Translations under genes and position numbers: made by a program | In this document: piece by piece, positions 56,600-64,000 of the stretch | Position numbering within the stretch: the stretch's first letter is position 1 | Layout: each line of letters opens with the position of its first letter | Notes under the pieces: generated by a model | What the model saw: the letters and a program-made list of their open reading frames with translations, nothing else | Databases searched by the model: none | Told to the model about the DNA's origin: nothing | NCBI GenBank assembly: GCA_037176725.1 | Contig: JAZBRS010000029.1 | Location: forward strand, 128,311,001 to 128,375,000 | DNA from: Posidonia oceanica | Taxonomy: Eukaryota > Streptophyta > Magnoliopsida > Alismatales > Posidoniaceae | DNA: 64,000 nt | Reading direction: 5' to 3'

Positions 56600-58130
56600 C
56601 GTTTCCCTGAACATTAAGTAATCCACATAACCAACAAAAAAGAGAAGAAAGACATCACTTTAACAAACCAACTTAAAATCCTTAAGGTTAATCCCTTTAA
56701 ATTGATCCTTAAAAATCCTTTTAAAATTCAACCTTAAAAATTCAACTTTAATTCAACCTTAAAAATCCTTTTAAAATCCAACCTTAAAAATTCAACTTTA
56801 ATTCAACCTTAAAAATTCAACTTTAATCCAACTTTAAAATTGATCTTTTTTAAATCAATCTTTTAAAATCAATCTTTTAAATCCACATTTCTTTTAAAAG
56901 TCCATCTTTTAAATCAATCTTTTAAAATCCACCTTTCTTTTAAAAGTCCATCTTTTAAATCCATCTTTTAAAATCCACCTTTCTTTTAAAAGTCCATCTT
57001 TTAAATCCGTCCTTTAAAATCCATCCTTTAAGATTCATCTTTTAATGTTATAAAAGATCATCCTTTTAAAGTCCAACTCTAATATCCTAACTTTAAAATT
57101 CAAAATCCAAATCTAAACCAACTTAAACCTTTCACTAATCCATTTAGGTAACAGAAGTGTCAATAAATCCTTTATTCTCAATTAACACACCAATTAAAGC
57201 TTAACAATTAAATCCTTTTACATGTTTAAACCCTAAAATCAAATCCCCACATTTAAATTCCATAAAAATCTCTTAAATTTCTGGGAAAAATTCGCCATAA
57301 CCTCCCTTATAATTTCAACTAAAAAAATTTTATTTTCCTGCAAATTGACAACATACATACACATTTCCACGAAAAAGGCTAAATAAGCATTCAAATTTCC
57401 ATAAAAATGGATTTCCATTCACATTTCACACCAAATTTCCCATTTCCATTCACATTTCACACAAAATTTCCCATCTCACATTCACATTCACATCAAAATT
57501 TCCTTTCACATTTACATCAGAAATTTAACAATTAAAACATAACTTTAAACAACTAAATTTACATAAACCTAAACTAAACCAAACTTAAATCTAAACTCCA
57601 CAATTAGAACTTAAAATTCAGTTTTTTTAGAATCAACAGAACTAACAACATAACTTTAATAAAAAGAACAGAACTAACAATATAACTTTAATAAACAAAA
57701 TTAAAGAAAACAGAACTAACAACAGAATCTAATAACAGAATTAATTAAAGTAGAATTAATTAAAACAGAATTAATTAAAAATGGAATTGATTAAAAACAA
57801 AATTAAACTAGAAACAGAAAATCCCCCAAAAACGGAATTAATTAAAAACGGAATTGATTAAAAACAAAATTAAACTAGAAACAGAAAATCCCCCAAAAAA
57901 AGAATTAAATTAAAAACGGAATTAATTAAAAATAGAATTAAAACTAAAAATAGAAAACTAAATTTTTAAGAAAACCGAATTTCTTTAACTAGATTTTAGT
58001 TAAACTAAAATTCCTATAATAAACCTAAATCTAAAACCTAAAATTTCCATGGAATTCATAAAATTAATTCTCCTAATTACATTCATAATTCAAAAACAAA
58101 AATGAATAAAAGCAAAACAAAAAAGAGAAA
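56600..58130. other. 1.5-kb low-complexity region nearly free of G on +
   Basis: It is composed of degenerate repeats: CCTTAAAAATTCAACTTTAA (56700-56830), TCTTTTAAAATCCACCTTTC (56880-57010), ACATTTCACACCAAATTTCC (57420-57500) and GAATTAATTAAAA (57720-57960). On - it is T/A/G-rich and almost lacks C. It may be a long T-rich 5' intron of PMD gene 1, since that gene reads on - and GC-rich exon-like DNA lies just upstream (58140-58450). No coding is seen. Confidence 0.6.
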
Positions 58131-58139
58131 CCCTCAAGC

Positions 58140-58680
58140 CTGTACTGCCCACTCCCTTCACTCCGGCCGTCCAATGCCGCTGCCATCGCCCATTGATACC
58201 CGACAGCAAGGAAGGAGAGGAGGAGGAAGAGCCTATCTTTGCCGCCGGCGAGACCCATCGCCTGGGCCGCCCGCATTGCCGCCTTCATCGCCGCTAGCCA
58301 TCAACGAGTGGATGATCACACCGCTTCACCACCAGAGCTCGCCGGATGCTGCCACGCCATCGGAGGAGGTCGCTGGACGGAGGGGAATCGCCGGAAGGGA
58401 GGAAGAGATGAAAAGGAAAGTTTTGGAAGCTTTGGAACAAAGGGGTAATAGTCCAGTTTTTCAACTGGACTCATACTGTGGTCGCCAAAAGAAAAGGCGA
58501 CTCTTACGGGCACCTCGACAAACGGTGACTACCCTTCAGCTTCTTCGTGCGCCGACTTTCCAGCTCAGTTTGAACCCTCAAAGGAGGTGCGACGCTAGAC
58601 GCCCTAAAAGGAGGCGACTGGTCCAGGCGCCATTCTGTGCGGCGGCTAATAACGGCAGAGAGTTTCTTACTTTAATTTCC
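58140..58680 (-). promoter_or_regulatory. GC-rich 5' region of PMD gene 1 of C with GGCGACT-word hairpins
   Basis: 58481-58501 is GTCGCC-n9-GGCGAC. Further arms (GGTGACTACC, GGAGGCGACTGG, GGCGCC, GGCGGCTA) run to about 58650. Short open frames on - (58513-58316, 58288-58073) may hold a first exon, but none is recognised. Its place upstream of a PMD gene mirrors 8808-8943 in A and 30469-30552 in D. Confidence 0.4.
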
Positions 58681-58833
58681 CTCTAAAATACAAGCCCATA
58701 CATTAACAAATGACAAAACGCAATTCAGAAGCTAAAATGTAATTCAACCCCAAACTCAAATTCAAGAACTGAAACATAATTCAAACTTAAAAACTAAGAC
58801 ATGATTCAACTCAACTTAAAATTAAAAACATAA

Positions 58834-60248
58834 TCAGGCATGCATTGCCATGCTCGAGCGGTTGAGCCCAAGCATCTTTAGGAATTCCTGCCTGTCATCA
58901 ACATACTTCTGAGGAGTGGGGCAGCACCGTGCGTACCACTTCACATACTTCGCCTCCTGGGACTCTCGAGCAGTTGCAGAAAGCCGAGGTGCACTTAGAG
59001 ACACTCGGCTGCCAATGTAAATCCAACGTGCTATATACTCCAAGACCATCCACTCATCCTGGTCACCGTCTTCCTTGTGAACATGGATCGGAGGGGTCAG
59101 AACTGCATCAGCCTGGACAACTAGCTCCTGATTCAGCAGACGTGGACAACAATGGATGGGATACAGCACTAATGATGTGGCACCCACTAGGACGAGCTCA
59201 AGGTCACTGTGAACTGTGCTCATCACCCGCACCTTATGAGCTCCAGGCAGCTTCGGAACAAAGTCAAAATCCTATAGTGACAAGCGTCCCAGACGGAGAA
59301 CGGAATCATGGAAGCTCAGACCTGCGAAATCTGTATCACAATAGCAATGGAACATGAACCACTTGTGCAGCAGCAGTGGAGAACCAAAGAATTTCCCTGA
59401 ACAAGAGGCATTGGTGAGCCCCTCCATGGTGTAAGCCAACACAGTAGGAGCCAAGCACAAATCTGGACGAATAGCAACCAACATCAGGAGATCCATATGG
59501 TGAAGATCCATTGTGAAATTTGCATCTACGAACAAGGCAAGGCCGCCGACTGCTACAAACAAGCACTTCCTCAGCTCTGCTTCAGCAAGTTGCCTGGTGC
59601 TAAGAACCTCCCACAGGCCTCGAAGAAAGAGTCTTTCCGAGTGCATCAAAGCCTTGCTAGCCTCCTGATCCATTGCTAAATACCCGCCTATCTTCCTGGA
59701 ACCCACTGTCTCAACAGAAATGGCGAAGCGATCATCCGCCACCTCAGTAGATTCCGCCGCCAACCCAAGCAAAGAGGACACCTCCTCGCACGTGATCAAC
59801 GTCTCCCCACAAGGAAGATTGAAGGTGTTGGAGGAACCATTCCAGAAAGCCATCAAGGCATGCAACAATGGCCAAGGCACAGGCGTGCAAATCAAATCAA
59901 GAAGCTTGTTGAAACCACTACACCGAAGAGATGCTTGTTATTCTTTGCACAATTGATCAAGCTAGCCACCCACGGTAGAGTATACCGAAAAGAATTATGG
60001 AAATTCGGGCATCCCATGAGGTTCACTACGACCTAAACAAGCAACCTTCAGAGGCTAAACCACAACGAAAGCATGCAAAGACTAAGAGGAGAACATATCT
60101 AGTCATTCCGGATAGCTTTCATCAAGTGGTTGGGGATATCAACCACCCTCTTCACTTGGAAGGTCGGAGAAGAGAAGGAAGGAAGCTTCATGGTCAAGAT
60201 AAGGGGTTTACTTGTGCAGAATGCTTCCTGAAAAGCAAGGACGGCCAT
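58834..60248 (-). pseudogene. PMD gene 2 of element C
   Basis: Candidate start at 60248: MAVLAFQEAFCTSKPLILTM, then VKRVVDIPNHLMKAIRND. An exon about 60000-59272 has FGVVVSTSFLDLICTPVPWP, NTFNLPCGETLITCEEVSSL (PMD core) and LLGLAAESTEVADDRFAIS, running open to LSFHDSVLRLGRLSL. 59232-58834 gives LVGATSLVLYPIHCCPRLLN, WMVLEYIARWIYIGSRVS and YARCCPTPQKYVDDRQEFLK. The last two parts align with the C-terminal region of PMD gene 1 of D (34111-34458). The open run 59895-59272 (207 codons) makes this the least broken PMD copy here. Confidence 0.75.
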
Positions 60249-60307
60249 CTTTAATCTCCCCTTATCAAAAGAATCAGGGTTTAAAACGGTTCTTGAATTA
60301 AATAAAC

Positions 60308-60372
60308 CAGGAGATCGCGCGTCGCCCGAAAGAGCGTCGACTAGCATAGCCGCCCTGTCAAGTGGCGACTAA
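60308..60372 (-). promoter_or_regulatory. GGCGACT-word cluster upstream of PMD gene 2 of C
   Basis: Arms GCGTCGCC, GCGTCGACTAGC, GCCGCC and GTGGCGACTAACC within 65 bp, 60-125 bp 5' of the candidate ATG at 60248. A weak TATA-like TTTTAAAC lies at about 60280. Confidence 0.45.
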
Positions 60373-61157
60373 CCCATCAGAATAGACTGCTGCGAAGCCA
60401 AAGAGTGAACTCTTGCCTTGAGTTCACGCACCGCCTGCCGCAACTATTGCAAACACCAGACGACACATTGGATTGGCAAATGAAGGGTTCACTCCCTCAC
60501 CCGGTTCCCTTTGCATGGAACCTCTTTACTTGCCAAATCGAGCTGTGGGACGACGGTCCTTTCCAGAGAGTGCTGGTCACACTCCAGGACGGAAAACACT
60601 TGACCACAACGAATTGCATTCATTCATTTTGCATATCTCCATATGGTTTGGGACCAACCGTACCCCGTCGGCCTAACCTAGCATATGGACCATTCATTGC
60701 ATTACGTGTTGACTTTGCATTATCATAGTATGTTTGAATCATGCATCCATGTATTTTCTCATTTCATTGGAAGTAAAGCACGGATGGAGCATTGTTCTTC
60801 AAGAGTGTTAGAAACCCTTCAGGCATATGATTCTCCTAGAGCCAACCCAGTTCGTACCTATCCTCTTATCAATTCCAATCTGAGTAAAGTCTCAAACAAC
60901 ATGTCACACTCTCCTTTCGATCGTGCTGGAATAACATCCTGTGATTTCCTCCTTAGTGCTTGCCCGTTGGAACACACATGGTTGACCTGGTCTTGACTTC
61001 GGTTGTGACACAAGATCCGAAACCGACTTGACCCCTCCATGCCTGAGTTTCCAATCTGACGGCAATTTAAACCCTCTTTTTATCTTTTATTTGGCTACTT
61101 CAGTGGCAAATTGTTTGAGATAGAGCTCCCCTTTTCAAGAAATGCTCAATAGGATAT
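60373..61157. other. 3' internal end of C before the LTR
   Basis: A short open frame at 60405-60728 (+) matches nothing I know. Unlike A, D and E, no clear polypurine tract precedes the LTR (CTCAATAGGATATCGTTCT). Confidence 0.45.
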
Positions 61158-62699
61158 CGTTCTTATCCTATTTTCGCATTTCTAAGAGTTCTTTTGAGAG
61201 TAGAAAGCTTGAGGCGCCCCAAATCCCGTGCCTAAGTTTGATAACACATCTTCCAGATATTCTTGGACTTCTTTAAAGCATCACTTGATCCTACCTAGAC
61301 TCAGGTTGTTGGCTGTGGCAGAGCTAACTCGCTCGGGCTTGTAACAAGTCCGAGTACCCTGGGTATCCTTCACTTCTACTTAGATTTAAAATTAGATTTG
61401 AGTTAACAGAGATGCTTCCTTGATTTCATAGACTATCTGTAGTTTCCCAGCCTTCTATCTTGTTTCCTCTGGCAAAAACCCGGGAAAAGAGCTAGAAATG
61501 ACCTAAGCAAGATAGTAGCCACTTGGAGAGGCGACTCATATAGTTGCCGCCTAAAGCGGCAACTATAACCATCGCCCATTTCCTAGTTGACTTCTCTAGA
61601 AGCCATCTGAGGAGGTGGCTCAGTCAGAAGCCATCTCAGGAGGCGACGCATGTGGACGTCACCTGGAAAGGCGACTGGGCGATCGTGGGCAGCGGTTGCT
61701 CCCCACTATCCCCTCAACCCTCAGGCGCCAGCTCATCAGGTGGCGGAGCGGTTGTGGAACCGCCTCGGTCTTCCCCACAATCCTTGACCATCAGGCATCA
61801 CTCTATGCGGCGACTAGCAATCGTGGCTCCTTTTGAACCACTTTTCCACAGTTATTTCCCACTCTCCCCTCGACCGTTAGGCGCCAGCTCATGCGGCGAC
61901 TAACAGTCGTGGCCTCGTTCCCCGGTCGTCCCACATTTTGACTGAGCAGTTGCTAGCCTAAGTCGCCATCTCAACCAGCGACTAACCCTAACTGTCAGTT
62001 TTCTAGAACTTTCTGAACTCCAACTGTCCCCACACCCCTAGAGTCTATAAATAGACCCCCTAGGTTGGTGGTTTGAGGGTCGGAATTTTTGAGAGAGAAA
62101 TCCCCCCCTAGAGAGGAATTTCCAAAAGAGACAGAGCCCCGTCAGTTGTGAGCCACCTTCAGAGAGCTAGATTTCCAATCCAGAAACTCTATCTCCTCTC
62201 CCAATAGGCTACCAACCTGAGCTTCTACCTCCGATCTCGGAAATCCTCAGCTACGCTGGAGCTCTGACCGTGCTTCCTTCCTACCTCATTGCACACAGCA
62301 TAAGGGTGAAAGGAAGTATGTTCCTCCAATCTAATTTCTTATTGCATCTCTTTACATTCCTTAGCATAGGACCATAGCATATGCATACGGGGAACAACCC
62401 CCGGTCAGTATTTGTTTTCTTTTAGTTATGTCGTTTCATTCATTTCTGTTACTGACTACTACACTTAAGCTAATTTAAATCTATGTTGTTTTGTTTTGAA
62501 GGAAATGAAGGAATTCACGTAGCACGAGGAAGCCGCTAGACGACATCCTGCTGTCGATCTAGTGGTCCGAGGACCCACATCATCATAATCTCCCCCCAGG
62601 TGTCTTGTCTGCCCAAAAGCGAGTGGCGATCACAACCAAAGCTGTCGACATCGTGGAAGCACCGGCATCTTCAACTCACCCCCCAATTCCGCATCCATA
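61158..62699 (+). mobile_element. 3' LTR of element C, about 1542 bp
   Basis: Homology to the 5' LTR is certain from 61164; the first bases (CGTTCTTATCC) replace TGTAGATATCC. A ~48-bp insertion near 61463-61510 distinguishes it. The end reads CGCATCCATA (CA decayed to TA). TATAAATA is at 62046-62053. The hairpin AGTTGCCGC-n5-GCGGCAACT is at 61542-61564. Confidence 0.9.
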
Positions 62700-62704
62700 G
62701 CTAT
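62700..62704. other. TSD of element C, right copy (GCTAT)
   Basis: Four of five bases match 41349-41353. Confidence 0.75.
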
Positions 62705-62950
62705 CAGCAAATGTAATGATAGGTTCTACAAAGGCTGCTGTAGCTATAACATGGTGTTCCTCTGTTGTCATATCTCGAGCGACTTGGACCTTCTCTAGTA
62801 CCTCTTGCAGAGCCTTCCGATGTTGGATCGAGCTGTTTATGAGATCATAAATTGAGATTCTAGCTTGTGTCTTCTTCAATTGCTCCAGGATGTCGTATTC
62901 TGCTGGCCCGGGTCCTTCTTGAGGCCTGACTAGCTCTGCTTGCTCTGCTG
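62700..62950 (-). pseudogene. Protease 2 of element D, N-terminal part
   Basis: KKTQARISIYDLINSSIQHR, then EVLEKVQVARDMTTEEH and EPIITFADS, cut by element C. It aligns with KTQAKISIYELIKASEKHRD of C and continues on the other side of C at 41348. Confidence 0.8.
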
Positions 62951-63186
62951 GTGGTACGATTCAATTTGATAGCCTCCCTCCTCAGGTAATAGGTGCAGCA
63001 GCCTCATTCTCCTTGCTCTGGCTGCCTGATGCTTCCCCCTTGTGTGGCCAAGCGAAGATAGGCTTCTTTTGTATGGATTTGCCAAGCTCTGGTATTATTA
63101 TGGCTCAGGCTGGTTGCTCTGTCAGTGCTCGGAAGATTGGAGATGACGGGGTAGTAGTATTCCGAACACCGAGGTATTTTTTGAGC

Positions 63187-63918
63187 CTAGTGCCTTGAGG
63201 GCCGGCAGTTGACCTGATGGTGGCCTAGCTGCTCTGAAGATTGGGGAGACCAGTGGTAATAGCGGCTTGGGAGCCCACAGTGATATTTTTTCCATGGCAG
63301 ATGTTGCGATTCCTCTTTTCCTCGAAGGGTTGCAATTTTAGGCTCAGGCATTTTGAATTTGCATAAAACCCCTGGGCGATTCGCAGGAATGTTAACAACC
63401 ACTCCCTCATATTTGAACTTTAGCAATTGGTGAACCGGAGATGCCACGGCTCCGACCTCTGCTAGCCAAGACCTCCCTAGGATGAGCGGTTCTAGGACTT
63501 CTTCCTTCATAATGATCACCGAAGTAATACTGGTCAAAGGACCCACTGTGATTTCCATTGGTACTGTCCCTAGTGCCAGTTTCTCCTTCTGGTCGAACCC
63601 GGTGCACATAAAGGGGGTTCTATCTAGCTCATCTTCATTTAGCCCTAAACTTTGGAGGGTGGAAAGAGAACTGAGGCTCCGGCTTGCTCCAGTGTCGACT
63701 AATACTCCCTGCAGCACGTGGTCATTGATGCCCACTGTGATGATGAGCGGCAGTTCTTGCTTATGTGGAGGCGGAAGCTCAGAATCTTTGAAGACGATAT
63801 TTTCTCGTTCAAATTGCTGAGTGGTTTTTTGAACTTTGGTAAGAGTACTTTCTTCCTCCATACTGTCTTGTGGTTCATCTACTGCCGTGAGGTTGAACTG
63901 GCTAAGAAGATCTTCCAT
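63187..63918 (-). pseudogene. Protease 1 of element D
   Basis: An open 243-codon segment. ERENIVFKDSELPPPHKQEL leads into ITVGINDHVLQGVLVDTGAS (catalytic DTGA at residues 75-78), then SLSTLQSLGLNEDELDRTPF, GPLTSITSVIIMKEE and EPLILGRSWLAEVGAVASPV. It ends in a basic tail. It is in a different frame from protease 2, so an indel lies between 63187 and 62950. The same domain in C has DTR. Confidence 0.85.
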
Positions 63919-64000
63919 TGTTAGTCCTTCATCTGCCTCACTGTCCTAGTCATCATCTGAAATTATCTCCCCATTATCAGCTTGGTTGTCCCAGCTCTTT
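63919..64000 (-). pseudogene. Gag-to-protease region of D, cut by window end
   Basis: An acidic frame (NGEIISDDD, SEADEGLT) upstream of protease 1, corresponding to the acidic lead before protease 1 in C. Confidence 0.5.

Larger units (their letters stand above)
41354..62699 (+). mobile_element. Element C: complete Tat/Ogre retrotransposon, 21.3 kb, with two antisense PMD genes
   Basis: LTRs at 41354-42842 and 61158-62699, a few per cent different by eye, with a 4/5-matching TSD. Internal order: leader, gag (43619-45500), protease 1, protease 2, G-patch, 159-bp repeats, RT-RH-aRH-INT (48707-52222), A-rich tract, PMD gene 1 (- strand), T-rich region, PMD gene 2 (- strand). The total length rivals the largest plant LTR elements. 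It is the youngest insertion here: it lies inside D, which itself lies inside E, and its pol is open for 898 codons. Confidence 0.9.
26982..64000 (-). mobile_element. Element D: Tat/Ogre retrotransposon with two antisense PMD genes (interrupted by C, runs past window end)
   Basis: Read on - from high to low coordinates: protease 1 (63918-63187), protease 2 start (62950-62700), [insertion of C], rest of protease 2 and G-patch (41348-40650), linker (40532-40128), RT-RH-aRH (40037-37440), integrase (37440-36277), A-rich tract, PMD genes on + (33117-34458, 30753-32289), arrays, PPT (28325-28309), 3' LTR (28308-26982). Gag and the 5' LTR are outside. The LTR and 3' arrays identify it as family F1 like A, so D or its kin could have supplied enzymes for A. 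Stops and frameshifts show it is now defective. Confidence 0.85.

Noticed and set aside
58102..58686. 194-residue + frame at 58102-58686
   Set aside because: GC-rich region with hairpin words; no domain, and the PMD transcript would be on the other strand.
61542..61564. Paired change in AGTTGCCGC/GCGGCAACT as covariation evidence in C
   Set aside because: Both changes are at CpG sites, so independent deamination explains them; the D transversions were used instead.

Overview
The window looks like plant nuclear heterochromatin built almost entirely of nested LTR retrotransposons. I see no intact cellular gene, tRNA, rRNA or bacterial feature. The plant assignment rests on Ty3/gypsy polyproteins of the Tat/Ogre type (a second RNase H between RT-RNase H and integrase, a G-patch after the protease, tRNA-Arg-type primer sites, very long LTRs) and on plant mobile domain (PMD, aminotransferase-like) genes carried inside them. 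Species cannot be told; a seed plant is most likely.

Layout. (1) 1-1859: 3' part of a long Ogre-type LTR (family F2, + strand). (2) 1862-12323: element A (+, family F1), with a 5'-truncated LTR, tRNA-Arg PBS, 2-kb leader, a stub of gag, then a multi-exon PMD gene on the opposite strand, tandem arrays, polypurine tract (PPT) and 3' LTR; everything from mid-gag through integrase is gone. (3) 12324-23026: element B (+, Tat), a decayed gag-pro-RT-RH-aRH-INT with many stops, interrupted at 14299-16462 by a solo LTR with a perfect 5-bp target-site duplication. (4) 23027-26981: element E (-), a 3.5-kb F2 LTR with a 230-bp internal satellite, its PPT and a scrap of internal DNA. (5) 26982 to beyond 64000: element D (-, family F1), whose 3' LTR, PPT, tandem arrays, two antisense PMD genes, integrase, RT and proteases are all present; its gag lies beyond the window. 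(6) 41354-62699: element C (+), a complete 21.3-kb element inserted into the protease of D with TSD ACTAT/GCTAT. It has two LTRs, gag, two proteases, G-patch, a nearly open 898-codon pol, and two antisense PMD genes.

How the parts work together. A, C and D share one plan: LTR - long leader - gag - two aspartic proteases - G-patch - RT/RH/aRH/INT - A-rich tract - antisense, intron-bearing PMD gene(s) with their own TATA promoters - (PPT) - LTR. The antisense orientation would let introns survive retrotransposition.

The most novel signal is a family of short hairpin modules. In A and the F2 LTRs the module is a tandem dimer of a ~29-bp hairpin with arms GTTGGACGC/GCGTCCAAC. In D many copies use a changed word (GTTATCCGC/GCGGATAAC) with paired changes in both arms. 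In C the word is AGTCGCC/GGCGACT. In each element the modules lie in the LTR, ending 62-64 bp upstream of its TATA box, and again upstream of the PMD genes. I propose an element-specific cis-regulatory code, possibly read by the carried PMD proteins or another element factor. That is inference and is marked so.
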